From Methyloprofundus sedimenti (lineage in GTDB: Bacteria; Pseudomonadota; Gammaproteobacteria; Methylococcales; Methylomonadaceae), in contig NZ_LPUF01000003.1 of assembly GCF_002072955.1 (NCBI RefSeq), positions 496,001 through 560,000 of the forward strand: DNA of 64,000 nt. The letters are read 5' to 3'. Below, piece by piece: positions 18,988 to 28,431 of the stretch. The notes beneath the pieces were generated by a model that saw only the letters and a program-made list of their open reading frames with translations, was not told where the DNA came from and searched no databases. The translations under genes were made by a program, and so were the position numbers. Within the stretch, counting starts at the first letter, position 1. Each line of letters begins with the position of its first letter.

Positions 18988-19773
18988 TTATCGTGAACGC
19001 TTTAAAGTGCTTTGATCAAAATTACGTTCTGTTAAACCCGTACGGAAAGTGTAGTTTTCCCAAAGTAAAATGGTACTTTTACCTGTTAAATGATTTTCCA
19101 TAAGTGATTTTCCTGCACGCCAGTATTGTCCTAAATATTGCTGATAATCGCTAAATGTCTGTGTTTTTAACAGTGCATTTTTACGGTCATAATAATCAAT
19201 TCTGATTGGAATATAGCGTTCTTTATCTACCCAGACTAAACTGCGAGCATAGCCCGAGTGTTCGTATTGCGGCAATGTTTCAATCACAAAGCAATCAATA
19301 CCATCAATTACTTCATCACGCAGATAATTATATTTATATTTTTTTAACTCAAATGAGGTTAAATCTTCAAAGGCAAATTCACTGCCCAGAAATGGCCCCG
19401 ATTTATTGCTGGATGATATCCGTTTGACCCTTTTAAGGGCCGGCAAATACAACCATTGCTCATCCGCTTCCAATGCATGTGTAAAACTTAAAAAGGCAGT
19501 GCCTTTTACATCTTTAGGGCTATCAAAAATACTTAAACTTTTATCCCCGTCATCCTGCATTTCCAGGGTAGTCATTTTTAAATTACGTACATGCTCATCG
19601 CCATTTTTATTTTTAAGTATCATCTTCATGTCGGTGGCCATGTCCCCCCAGCCTAAATCACGCTTATCCACTTCCTGCATGATTTCCAGCCCTTTTTGTT
19701 CACTTGTTACTTCCTCTGCAAAGCTGATTGCTGGCAGCAAACAAAATAATAAACTAATAACTATTTTTTTCAT
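18988..19773 (-). CDS. LolA-like outer-membrane lipoprotein-sorting protein
   Basis: 261 residues with a signal peptide (MKKIVISLLFCLLPAISFAEE) and the LolA/LolB-like fold of the outer-membrane lipoprotein-sorting family: GWGDMATDMKMILKNKNGDEHVRNLKM, WLYLPALKRVKRISSSNKSGPFLGSEFAFEDL and a C-terminal RTGLTERNF. This type is regularly encoded beside MMPL-type RND transporters and is thought to carry a lipid across the periplasm. Directly downstream of the RND gene (about 150 bp). Confidence 0.82.
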   Translation of the reverse strand: MKKIVISLLFCLLPAISFAEEVTSEQKGLEIMQEVDKRDLGWGDMATDMKMILKNKNGDEHVRNLKMTTLEMQDDGDKSLSIFDSPKDVKGTAFLSFTHALEADEQWLYLPALKRVKRISSSNKSGPFLGSEFAFEDLTSFELKKYKYNYLRDEVIDGIDCFVIETLPQYEHSGYARSLVWVDKERYIPIRIDYYDRKNALLKTQTFSDYQQYLGQYWRAGKSLMENHLTGKSTILLWENYTFRTGLTERNFDQSTLKRSR

Positions 19774-19921
19774 TTTCTCTTTCTCCTAATCAAAAACAAG
19801 GTGAGCGGACTTCGCAGTCTGCTAAAATTAATGATGATCTGCGTTCGCTTAATATCGAATACACAATCAGTTTTTTGGGTGTACTTGCCAGAATTGACCA
19901 CCAAATTCCGTCCAACTTTAT

Positions 19922-22219
19922 CTAGCCAGGCTTTTTATCCAGCGTCATCAAAATAGGCGGTAAAAATAAAAAGTCCATTATCAGCGCAACCGCAATGGTA
20001 ATCGCTGTCATTAAACCCATTCCACTATTCATCAAAAAGGACGAAGTTGAAAGCACGATAAAACCACTGACTAAAACCAGCGAGGTCACCCATAATGCCA
20101 CGCCCACAGTAGAAAACGCATAACGTACAGCTTCTTCTGAAGATAAGCCTTTTTCAACTTTGGCACGGCGATATTTACTAATAAAATGCACCGTATCATC
20201 GACCACGATGCCAATTGTCATACCGGTTACGACTGATAGCCCTAACCCGACCTGACCATCAATTAAACCCCAGATTCCAAATGCCATCCCGGCAGGTATC
20301 AAATTGGGTATCAAGCTGATTAAGCCTAATTTAAAAGAGCGAAATGCAGCTATCAAAATCATAGAAATTAAGACTAACGCAACGAATGAACCGATTAACA
20401 TGCGAATAATATTACGCTGGCCGATATGCGAGAACATTAATACCGGACTAGCGGCATTAATAGTATATTCACTTAAATTCAGCTCTATCCAGTCATGGAT
20501 GCGTTGTTCAATATCCAGCATTTGATTCGTGGATAAGTTTTTCAGACTGGCAATCACTCGTATACCTGATTTATCAATATTAATCTGATCGTTTAAATCC
20601 AGTCCGTAAGGTAAAGACATTTCATACAGCAATAAATACTGTGCCGCTAAATCTCGCTCTTCTGGCAATTTATACCACTCCTGCTGATCGCTATGCATAT
20701 TCTTATTTAAGCGTTTGAAGGTATCGGTAATGCTATTTACATGCGCGACTTCAGGCTGTTGCAGTAGCCAAAGCTTGAACTGTTCAATTTTCGCTAAAAA
20801 CCCCGGCTCACTTATGCCCCCTGTTGAACCCGTATCGATCGAAAGTTCAATATTATAAATACCGCTTAAATTATCATTTAAAAAATCAGCTGCACGTCTG
20901 AATTCAATACTTTCATCAAAATATTTTACAAATTCATCATTAATTTCATTACGCGGAATAAAACTCATTAAAACCACAGCCAATAGTGTATTTCCTACTA
21001 ATAAGGATTTCCTGTGATTAATGACAAATGAGGCAAGATGCTGCATCGCAGAATTATCTAATTCATCTTGTTGTTTAACGCGGACAGGTAATAACGTCAT
21101 TAATGCCGGCAATAAAGTAATTGACAAGACAAAAGCGATCAATACTCCCAAGGCGACTATATTACCTAAATCCTTGAACGGAGGCGCATCACTAAAATTC
21201 AGACTCAAAAATCCTATCGCCGTTGTGACACTGGTTAACATGATAGGCTGAAAATTAATACGCAAGCTTTCCTGCATGGCCAGTTTTTTTTCATGTCCCA
21301 GGCGCATATTATGCAAAAAAGTGATTAATAAATGCACACAATCAGCGACTGCCATAGTTAAAATAACCGTGGGAGCCATCGCCGAGGTCGGTGTTAATTT
21401 TACACCTGCGTAAATCGCCAAACCTAAAGCGCTAATAATTGAAAAAACGATCAGCAAAATAACGCTCAATGTTGCAGTAAAAGAACGCAAACAAAAGATT
21501 AATACCAGTAAGACAATACCGTACATAAGAGGAACCAATCTGGAATTATCTTTCAAGGCAGCTTCACCAAAAGCATTATTCATCATCACCAAGCCACTTA
21601 GATGCAAGGTCAAATCAGGATGCTTTGCACTAAACTCTGTCGTCATATCTCGTACTACAGTAGCAATTTCCATCGCTTCCATCGGATTGGTACCCGGCAA
21701 CTGCATAGTGATATTAACTCCGGATACATGCCCTGTTTTAGATACTAAACGATCTAACAGTAAAGGCTCGTGCAAGGCAACCTGCCTGACATATTGCAGT
21801 TGTTCATCGGTCATTTGCAGTGGCTGGATGATTAAATCAGCAACAATCAGATCATCTCCCTCGGCAATAGTATGCTGGAAATTACTAATCGAATCGACAC
21901 GGCTGGAATAAGGTAATTGCCACCCTGCTTTAGTTAATTCCACAATGGCCTGCAGATTTTCCCTGCTAAACATATCGCCGCTCCTGGGCTCAACCAGAAT
22001 CATCACATTATCACTTTTGCTATAGGTATTCTGTAACGCATCAAAAGCTAATAACTGCGGGTTATCTTCTCCAAAAAATACGCGATAGTTATTAGTAAAT
22101 TCCAGTCCTTTTATCCCGGCTCCACTAAGCCCAATAAAAATTAAACTCAACAGTAAAACCCACCATGGATGATTAACAGTAAACGCCCCTGCTCCGTTTG
22201 ATAAGGTATTTTTTTTCAT
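19922..22219 (-). CDS. RND superfamily exporter (MMPL type)
   Basis: About 765 residues with two repeats, each with a large periplasmic loop and a bundle of helices in the pattern of MMPL/COG1033 transporters (SAMAPTVILTMAVADCVHLLITFLHNM and GLSVVTGMTIGIVVDDTVHFISKYRR). Charged residues D within TM4 and TM10 (VADCVH, VDDTVH) are the proton-relay positions. The ATG at 22219 overlaps the TetR stop (TGATG) and is preferred to a TTG one codon upstream. Shorter than HpnN; similar to lipid-exporting members. Substrate unknown. Confidence 0.85.
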   Translation of the reverse strand: MKKNTLSNGAGAFTVNHPWWVLLLSLIFIGLSGAGIKGLEFTNNYRVFFGEDNPQLLAFDALQNTYSKSDNVMILVEPRSGDMFSRENLQAIVELTKAGWQLPYSSRVDSISNFQHTIAEGDDLIVADLIIQPLQMTDEQLQYVRQVALHEPLLLDRLVSKTGHVSGVNITMQLPGTNPMEAMEIATVVRDMTTEFSAKHPDLTLHLSGLVMMNNAFGEAALKDNSRLVPLMYGIVLLVLIFCLRSFTATLSVILLIVFSIISALGLAIYAGVKLTPTSAMAPTVILTMAVADCVHLLITFLHNMRLGHEKKLAMQESLRINFQPIMLTSVTTAIGFLSLNFSDAPPFKDLGNIVALGVLIAFVLSITLLPALMTLLPVRVKQQDELDNSAMQHLASFVINHRKSLLVGNTLLAVVLMSFIPRNEINDEFVKYFDESIEFRRAADFLNDNLSGIYNIELSIDTGSTGGISEPGFLAKIEQFKLWLLQQPEVAHVNSITDTFKRLNKNMHSDQQEWYKLPEERDLAAQYLLLYEMSLPYGLDLNDQINIDKSGIRVIASLKNLSTNQMLDIEQRIHDWIELNLSEYTINAASPVLMFSHIGQRNIIRMLIGSFVALVLISMILIAAFRSFKLGLISLIPNLIPAGMAFGIWGLIDGQVGLGLSVVTGMTIGIVVDDTVHFISKYRRAKVEKGLSSEEAVRYAFSTVGVALWVTSLVLVSGFIVLSTSSFLMNSGMGLMTAITIAVALIMDFLFLPPILMTLDKKPG

Positions 22220-22809
22220 CAAAAACTTCCTTTAGATTTAATTCCACTGATTAATAGATTCAACACATGATCGGCAATAAAATCCACCTGCTCATGCTCT
22301 GCCTGCCAGCCTGGCAAATGTCTGCTTAGTGGTTGCATTTGAATAATATCGCAAACCAGAGCAATCACACTTAATGCGCTAAAGTGAACCTGTTGTTGTG
22401 AGCCACTGATTTGTTCAATGACGGTCATTAGCTGATTAAACTGTACCTGAAAAACTTCTTTCGCCAAAAGCTGCATGCGCTCATCATCTGCATCAAGCAA
22501 CTCTCTTTGCATAAAACGTCTAAAGTCAATATCTGTTGTTAACACCTCGATTAGACATCTAACGAAGCTGCCGAGTTTTTCTTCTGCCCCTAGCTCTGCT
22601 TGCCACACTGCATCAAATGCATTTGCCTGTTTAGCAAAGGCAAAATGCATGGCTTGCAGATATAAAGCCTGCTTATTGGGAAAATGATGATAAACAGCAG
22701 CAGTGCTCATATTTGCCGACTTTGCGAGATCTCGCATAGACACGCCATCAAAACCTTGTTTAGAAAATAGCGTCACCGCTATCTGTAGTATATTTTCTTT
22801 TGTGCTCAC
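22219..22809 (-). CDS. TetR family transcriptional regulator
   Basis: 196 residues. An N-terminal TetR helix-turn-helix spans about 8-50 (GVSMRDLAKSANMSTAAVYHHFPNKQALY), followed by a helical ligand-binding domain. It is the first gene of the operon with the RND transporter and overlaps it by one base, so it probably represses it. An arrangement CGAACGAACGTTAG immediately upstream of its start resembles a TetR operator half-site. The ligand is unknown. Confidence 0.88.
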   Translation of the reverse strand: MSTKENILQIAVTLFSKQGFDGVSMRDLAKSANMSTAAVYHHFPNKQALYLQAMHFAFAKQANAFDAVWQAELGAEEKLGSFVRCLIEVLTTDIDFRRFMQRELLDADDERMQLLAKEVFQVQFNQLMTVIEQISGSQQQVHFSALSVIALVCDIIQMQPLSRHLPGWQAEHEQVDFIADHVLNLLISGIKSKGSF

Positions 22810-22818
22810 AATGCTTAC

Positions 22819-22836
22819 CTAACGTTCGTTCGGGCT
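22819..22836. promoter_or_regulatory. Possible TetR operator
   Basis: CTAACGTTCGTTCGGG, just upstream of the TetR gene, contains the TTCG/CGAA elements commonly found in TetR-family operators. It lies in the right place for autoregulation. Assignment rests on resemblance only. Confidence 0.35.
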
Positions 22837-22945
22837 GCATAATATATTATTTTTATGTGTTGAACAACTGAAATTATTATTTATGCAGGACCGCGCATTT
22901 GGGTTTGATGCTAAAATATAATGTTTTGATCATTTAATAATTACC

Positions 22946-23947
22946 GTGTCAACACTTCTCCCCCGCATAGCTGTAACATCAGGCGAACCCTCTGGCATTG
23001 GCCCCGACTTATGCATACAGTTAGCACAATATGAACTCGCCTGTGAACTGATTGTTATTGCAGACCCGGAGTTACTGCAACAACGCGCAAAACAACTCAA
23101 TTTACCGCTGAGTATTAACCTCTTTAATGCGCAACAAAAAATCCAGCAGCATGTCGCAGGCGCATTAACGGTTTTACCCTGCAGTCTAAGTGAGCCGGTA
23201 AACTGTGGAATATTAAATAAAAACAACAGCCATTACGTATTACAAACAATCGAACTGGCTACTAAAGGCTGTCTAGATGGATTGTTTGCAGCAATGGTCA
23301 CCGCACCAGTACACAAAGGAATTATTAATGATGCAGGCATAGCGTTTACCGGACATACCGAATATATTGCCACTATAACTGGCGGCCATCCCGTGATGAT
23401 GCTGGCAACGGAAGGTTTACGCGTCGCTCTGGCGACAACTCATTTACCGCTATCCGAAGTTAGCAGGGCAATTACTCGGGAAACATTATTAACTGTTATC
23501 CATTTACTAGATGCGGATTTACGCCATCGTTTTGGGCTGCAGCAGCCGCATATTTTAGTCTGTGGGCTTAATCCCCATGCAGGTGAAAGTGGTCATTTAG
23601 GGCGGGAAGAAATTGAGGTGATTGAGCCAGCTCTAGATCAATGTCGTCTAGACGGTATTAGCTTACAAGGCCCACTCCCTGCAGATACTTTGTTTACTGC
23701 TAAATATCTGGATAAGGCTGATGCTGTACTGGCGATGTATCATGACCAGGGATTACCCGTTTTAAAATACAAAGGCTTTGGTAAAGCAGTTAATATTACC
23801 TTAGGCCTGCCCATTATCCGTACCTCGGTTGATCATGGTACTGCTTTAGATCTGGCCGGTACCGGTAAAGCAGAAGTTAGCAGTCTGGTATTCGCATTGC
23901 AAACCGCGATACAGATGTCTGCCAGCTCAGAAACGGCTACTCAATAA
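22946..23947 (+). CDS. pdxA: 4-hydroxythreonine-4-phosphate dehydrogenase PdxA
   Basis: 333-residue enzyme of pyridoxal 5'-phosphate biosynthesis, oxidising 4-phosphohydroxy-L-threonine. Conserved features: the start [16 protein letters not shown]-type motif (here [14 protein letters not shown]), FTGHTEYIA, the metal-binding [12 protein letters not shown] and [19 protein letters not shown], and [14 protein letters not shown]. The GTG start at 22946 gives the normal family N-terminus. It is 32 bp upstream of rsmA on the same strand, the usual pdxA-rsmA (ksgA) arrangement in gammaproteobacteria. Confidence 0.95.
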   Translation: MSTLLPRIAVTSGEPSGIGPDLCIQLAQYELACELIVIADPELLQQRAKQLNLPLSINLFNAQQKIQQHVAGALTVLPCSLSEPVNCGILNKNNSHYVLQTIELATKGCLDGLFAAMVTAPVHKGIINDAGIAFTGHTEYIATITGGHPVMMLATEGLRVALATTHLPLSEVSRAITRETLLTVIHLLDADLRHRFGLQQPHILVCGLNPHAGESGHLGREEIEVIEPALDQCRLDGISLQGPLPADTLFTAKYLDKADAVLAMYHDQGLPVLKYKGFGKAVNITLGLPIIRTSVDHGTALDLAGTGKAEVSSLVFALQTAIQMSASSETATQ

Positions 23948-23979
23948 GTTATATTTTTAGCACTTGATGACAATACACT

Positions 23980-24780
23980 ATGGCACATAAAGCACGTAAA
24001 CGTTTTGGACAGAATTTTTTACATGACCAGTATATTATTGACAATATTCTAGGCTCGCTTTTTTATGACCAGGACCAGCACTGGGTAGAAATTGGCCCGG
24101 GACAAGGCGCATTAACCGAACCTTTATTGAAAAGCGGCGCACAACTTGATGTCGTTGAATTAGACAGAGATTTAGTACGCTTACTGCAGTATAAATTTAA
24201 ACAGTACAGTAATTTAACCATTCACAGCTCAGATGCATTAAAGTTTGATTTTTCATCTTTAGCGAAAGCGGATGAAAAGCTGCATATTTTAGGCAACCTG
24301 CCCTACAATATTTCTACGCCGTTAATGTTTCATCTGCTGGAAAATACCCCGCGTATTGCAGATATGACTTTTATGCTGCAAAAAGAAGTTGTGGATAGAA
24401 TTTGTGCCGACCCCGGCAGTAAGAAATATGGCCGGCTTAGCATTATGATGCAGTACTACTGCGCGACGGAACATTTATTTGATGTACCGCCTGAAAGCTT
24501 TAATCCAGCGCCCAAAGTAATGTCTTCAATCGTTCGCCTGGTGCCGTACGAACAACTACCGGTTATGGTAGATTCGGTTAAAATGTTGAATACCGTGGTC
24601 ACTACCGCCTTTTCACAAAGACGTAAAACCTTACGTAATTCACTGAAAAAATTAATTACTGAAGCTGATATTACAGCATTGGATATAGACCCTACTTTAC
24701 GCGCAGAAACTATTTCATTACAGGATTTTGCGAAGCTTAGTCATTATATAAATCAAAATCCGCTGGAAGAAGTTTTGTAG
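23980..24780 (+). CDS. rsmA: 16S rRNA dimethyladenosine transferase RsmA (KsgA)
   Basis: 266 residues. Methylates two adjacent adenosines near the 3' end of 16S rRNA during 30S maturation. Motifs: the N-terminal RKRFGQNFL, S-adenosylmethionine motif VEIGPGQGALTEPLL, and motif IV NLPYNIST; the C-terminal helical domain has SQRRKTLRNSLK. Placed directly after pdxA with a 32-bp gap. Nothing unusual. Confidence 0.96.
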   Translation: MAHKARKRFGQNFLHDQYIIDNILGSLFYDQDQHWVEIGPGQGALTEPLLKSGAQLDVVELDRDLVRLLQYKFKQYSNLTIHSSDALKFDFSSLAKADEKLHILGNLPYNISTPLMFHLLENTPRIADMTFMLQKEVVDRICADPGSKKYGRLSIMMQYYCATEHLFDVPPESFNPAPKVMSSIVRLVPYEQLPVMVDSVKMLNTVVTTAFSQRRKTLRNSLKKLITEADITALDIDPTLRAETISLQDFAKLSHYINQNPLEEVL

Positions 24781-24840
24781 GGCGGATTTTAATCCACATG
24801 CCAAATAACATCTACAACAGCAGACTGAAGTCAGCTTTAT
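24778..24840. repeat. REP-like hairpin region between rsmA and hyi
   Basis: Contains GTAGGGCGGATTTTAATCC and, 35 bases on, AGCAGACTGAAGTCAGCTTT, each a short imperfect palindrome around a (G)CGGA...TNNAAGTC core. The same pattern is clearer at 54545-54605. Confidence 0.45.
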
Positions 24841-24857
24841 AGCAATAGGCAATCCTC

Positions 24858-25634
24858 ATGCTCCGTTTTTCCGCAAATTTAAGTGTATTATTTACAGAAG
24901 TTCCTTTACAAAGTCGCTTTCAGGCAGCAAAAGAACAGGGATTTAACGCCGTAGAAGTTCAATTCCCTTATGAATTAAGTGCGAACACTATTCATCAAGA
25001 ACTGGCTAAACATCAATTACAACTGGTGCTGTTTAATGTGGCTGCAGATGATTTATTACAAGGCGGCGAAGGCCTGGCATCAGTACCTGAGAAACAACAG
25101 CAGTTTAAGCAATCCGTGACTGAAGCAGTTGCCTATGCAAAAATCCTCAAGCCCAATGCCATTAACATTTTACCCGGCCGTTGTCTGAACAAGACCAGGC
25201 TTGCTATATATCAGCAGACTTTTAAAGAAAACCTGCGTTACGCTATTAATGCTTTCTCGCCCCTGGGTATCAAAACAGTGTTTGAAGCGATTAATACCGT
25301 CGATATGCCTGATTTTATTATCCATAGCAGTGAACAGATGTTTGCTATTATGCAGGAAATAAATCACCCGGACTTATTAATGCAATATGATATTTATCAT
25401 ATGTTAATGATGCAGGAAGCCCCTGCAAACTTTATTACGCAATATGCCGATAAAATAGGCCATATTCAATTTGCCGATTGCCCAGGCAGGCATCAGCCAG
25501 GCACGGGCAATATGGATTACCAGCAGATATTTTCGATTATCCAAGCATCACCATATAAGGGCTGGGTAGGTGCTGAATACAAGCCGTTAAGCAACACACT
25601 GGCGTCGCTTAACTGGTTTAAGAATCAAGAGTAA
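24858..25634 (+). CDS. hyi: Hydroxypyruvate isomerase
   Basis: 258-residue TIM-barrel enzyme that interconverts hydroxypyruvate and tartronate semialdehyde. Family features include GFNAVEVQFPYE near the N-terminus, the metal-binding Glu in KTVFEAINTVDMP, a His/Asp set (QYDIYHMLMM, IGHIQFADCPGRHQPGTG) and the second catalytic Glu in GWVGAEYKP. In a methanotroph with a serine cycle it links hydroxypyruvate to the glyoxylate side reactions, an inference from pathway knowledge. Follows rsmA after a short gap with REP-like hairpins. Confidence 0.88.
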   Translation: MLRFSANLSVLFTEVPLQSRFQAAKEQGFNAVEVQFPYELSANTIHQELAKHQLQLVLFNVAADDLLQGGEGLASVPEKQQQFKQSVTEAVAYAKILKPNAINILPGRCLNKTRLAIYQQTFKENLRYAINAFSPLGIKTVFEAINTVDMPDFIIHSSEQMFAIMQEINHPDLLMQYDIYHMLMMQEAPANFITQYADKIGHIQFADCPGRHQPGTGNMDYQQIFSIIQASPYKGWVGAEYKPLSNTLASLNWFKNQE

Positions 25635-25767
25635 TGTCAATCTCCTCCAGAGAGCATGTTGATTTTTAGTAGCGATTAGTCACAAGAATAACGCTATGCT
25701 TCACCGCAAAAATAAATCGGAGGAACCATAGCCACGTAGCTTTGTTTTTCCGAGTGAAAACAAATTG

Positions 25768-26511
25768 TTATGCTAAGTTACATTCAACCTTTTGAGGTAT
25801 TTTATGCGCAAGTTCCGAAAGTTTTGGGTCATCCGTTGCACACCTTAATATCCCTTCGGCCAATAAATCTGCCCTGTGATTACTTATACCATTGTAATTG
25901 AAGTGTGTTTGTACGATATCCTTTGCTGGAATAGTTTTTAAAAACTTAGGATATACCTTACGAATTTTCTGTAAAACATCACCTTCTTGAAAAATGACTT
26001 TCCTAGTTGCTGGAGATGAATGATTTTTTATTCCATCAAATACACGGGGAGAAGAATTAAAAACATACGCATCTATTCCTTCCCACAAGGAAACAGATAA
26101 GGCCAAACCTCCACCAAGGGAATGCCCTGTTAGCACAACCTCGCGATCAGGGTGATGTTTTATATATTCCTTTACATGCTTTTTTGCGCTTTTATATGGA
26201 ATTGATATACCTACAGCAAAATTACCATTTACCCAATCAATTTTCTCGTCTGTACCCTTGAATGAAATAACCGTTTTGTTCTCATCATTATTTACCCAAA
26301 TATCATATTGAAGGTTAGAAAATATTTTTCCTACCCATGAAGGCGTATAAGAGTTTTCTGATGTTGTGTTGCCCTCTAAATCAACCCGAACCCAACCAAG
26401 ATCCTCAATTGGAAAGTATGTTCTATCCTCTTTCATATAAGCATTGGAAGCCATCATTGCATATAGCGCATATTTTTTTGCTAGTGCTTTATCTAAATCA
26501 ATAGATCTCAT
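25768..26511 (-). CDS. Lipase class 3 family alpha/beta hydrolase
   Basis: 247 residues with the nucleophile elbow VLTGHSLGGGLALSV (GxSxG, S centre) and surrounding segments typical of class-3 (Lipase_3) hydrolases, such as VISFKGTDEKIDWVNGN and VFNSSPRVFDG. It should cleave an ester, possibly an acylglycerol. No signal peptide is visible, so the protein is probably cytoplasmic. It stands at the border of an accessory zone rich in mobile elements, on the opposite strand to hyi. Confidence 0.8.
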   Translation of the reverse strand: MRSIDLDKALAKKYALYAMMASNAYMKEDRTYFPIEDLGWVRVDLEGNTTSENSYTPSWVGKIFSNLQYDIWVNNDENKTVISFKGTDEKIDWVNGNFAVGISIPYKSAKKHVKEYIKHHPDREVVLTGHSLGGGLALSVSLWEGIDAYVFNSSPRVFDGIKNHSSPATRKVIFQEGDVLQKIRKVYPKFLKTIPAKDIVQTHFNYNGISNHRADLLAEGILRCATDDPKLSELAHKIPQKVECNLA

Positions 26512-26621
26512 AATAATACTCCTCTATGTTAATCTTTAAGTATAACGACCAAGCTGTGCAACGCAATTATTCGGGGTCAAGTAATCGGGGGCAAGCAAAT
26601 ATTCGGTGTCAGCGTAACATT
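26512..26621. repeat. Short direct repeats beside RAYT remnant
   Basis: Near 26565-26615 the sequence holds three degenerate direct copies of a (A)TTCGGGGTCAAGTAA-like word (ATTCGGGGTCAAGTAA, TCGGGGGCAAGCAAA, ATTCGGTGTCAGCGTAA). Such words are often seen next to RAYT genes. They may be leftover REP partners. Confidence 0.4.
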
Positions 26622-27253
26622 TATGTTTCATCACCATCCCGTTTTCTTGGCCTTCCCGGTTTTCTTACCGTGACTTGTTGATTGATCAATGCTTCTATAT
26701 GCTTCTATTTATGATGTAACCCGCTCGCTTCCAGTTGCTTAACCGCTCATGTTTTGATTTCCCAAAACTAGATATTCTGGATGTAGTGTTTGTAATTCAC
26801 TATCCATGTCCCCTGCATTGATAGCATTGCTCGACCAACTATAGTCACTGAAGTCATCAACCATATCAGCCCTGACTGGATTTAACTCCATTTAACGATG
26901 CAGTTCAAGCAGGTATCGCTCACTTTGCACCAAACAAGACTTAAAACGACTTTCCCACAACGTGCCGCTACGCTGGTAGGTATGGTTATTATAATAACGA
27001 ACAAACCGGCAACCGATTGATTGCACCAAACGACTGATAGCCTTCTCTTTCCAGGGATACACAGCAGATACACATAGTTTGTCAGCATCACCCAGGTATG
27101 GCCATCGACCTGATGCTTCATAAACAACTTCTTGAGTCCATTGAAATATGCCTTCATATCTTCTTCACGGGCAAAACAGACCTGCCTGTTATTCCCTCTT
27201 TGTAGGATATGTTGCGGTACTCCAACAGGGGTGACTTGCCTTAGCCTTGCCAT
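26621..27253 (-). pseudogene. Decayed REP-associated tyrosine transposase (RAYT), lineage A
   Basis: Y1 transposase remnant. The frame opens with MARLRQVTPVGVPQHILQRGNNRQVCFAREED (typical RAYT start), continues to about 27080, then shifts. Other frames carry on the family's sequence: YYNHTYQRSGTLWESRFKSCLVQSERYLLELHR, a stop, MELNPVRADMVDDFSDYSWSS, and finally the C-terminal VRKPGRPRKRDGDET. Several frameshifts and a stop show the gene is dead. RAYTs mobilise REP hairpins; whether the REP-like elements in this window were made by it is unknown. Confidence 0.85.
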
Positions 27254-27387
27254 TACATCATCTAATTTACGATACCAAAAGGTAAACACATAGCAGATTA
27301 ATATTCTTCTGATCCTAATTATGCTTTACTAACTGGTGGTTGACCTACCTTGTCAGTAAACATGTTGGGCTGCATGTGACTACGAAA

Positions 27388-27912
27388 CTAGATATCACGT
27401 AACGGTAACTTCGGGTTGAGAACCTTTTGAGCACCCTCAGCACCACACACGGGCAGACCTGTCGGATCCAGCAGACCAAGCTGCACCAATACACTCGCCT
27501 GATCCCAATAAATATGTTCATGTGCGATCTTGCCGCTCTCAAACTTTACAATTACTACAAATGCTACTTCTACCTTCTTTCCTGTGGGCAAAACACCAGG
27601 CAGCATCCACTCGATAACCGTGGTGTGCGTAAACCTGATTACCAATTCATCCACGATTTGATCTTCTCCGATAGTGCGCGAAACAGCAATCATTTCAACA
27701 TCAGGCGGGAAGAATTTCCCCACTAGATGATTTGTGTAAAAATCACGTACACTCTCCCTTCCCACTCCTCCGGTGATGAGTGGTACATTAATTAAATGCG
27801 GGTGGTCTGTCATTGTGGCCATCGTAGTTTCTATGTCGCCCTCAAGCTCCGCATTTACGTGCTGCTGAAACAGTTCAAGCATTGCTTCTTGCGACGGTGT
27901 CAATTTGTGCAT
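27388..27912 (-). CDS. SnoaL/NTF2-like protein
   Basis: About 174 residues of the NTF2-like fold (MHKLTPSQEAMLELFQQHVNAELEGDIETTMATM near the start; later FVVIVKFESGKIAHEHIYWDQASVL, typical of SnoaL-like ester cyclases). The ATG at 27912 is preferred over one at 27957 because GGAGCG lies six bases before it. Function unknown; such proteins are small-molecule isomerases, cyclases or binding proteins. It lies between two decayed transposase genes and may be a passenger of a transferred segment. Confidence 0.75.
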   Translation of the reverse strand: MHKLTPSQEAMLELFQQHVNAELEGDIETTMATMTDHPHLINVPLITGGVGRESVRDFYTNHLVGKFFPPDVEMIAVSRTIGEDQIVDELVIRFTHTTVIEWMLPGVLPTGKKVEVAFVVIVKFESGKIAHEHIYWDQASVLVQLGLLDPTGLPVCGAEGAQKVLNPKLPLRDI

Positions 27913-28423
27913 TATTCGCTCCTTTCTAAAAATATTACGGCAATTCCGGATTGACAAGGAATTCCACTAAGTTATGCCTAAGTAGAAACTTGCCCAATAA
28001 GCTAGCCGGTGTCAGTTCTAATATTACAACATTATTGGGATTCATATTTCTTCACCGCCCGACTCATTGTCATATAGTGAACTTTAAAATATCTGCCTCT
28101 TTCCGCCATTGTATATGCTTCAATTGAATAAGTTTTTGCCATCGCCTCATTACGCTGAGAATATCTTTCCTGATAACCTAAAAGCATTAAAGCAACTGCC
28201 TCTTATACGCTTTGGGTAATTTAGCGTTATTTTCTGGTTTTTCCGCTGCTTGTCGATACTTACCAACAGACACCTCACTACCAAGAAACATCTGGTGTTT
28301 AGTTTTTGCTTTGGGATCAGGTAAGCTTTTTCATTGCAAAAGGAACTGCTGATAAGCTGCAATGCATATTAAGTCCAAAAAACATGCTTCTTTTTGCACT
28401 AAAATTGCTTTGTAACACCCTTG

Positions 28424-28431
28424 AAATAAAT
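28424..28431. repeat. Target-site duplication of ISL3 copy 1 (left)
   Basis: AAATAAAT abuts the left ISL3 terminal repeat and is repeated exactly at 29834-29841, showing a single transposition event and no later deletion. Confidence 0.95.

Noticed and set aside
27345-27726. Frames of 65 and 99 residues at 27345-27542 and 27427-27726
   Set aside because: They overlap the SnoaL-like gene in other frames with no match.
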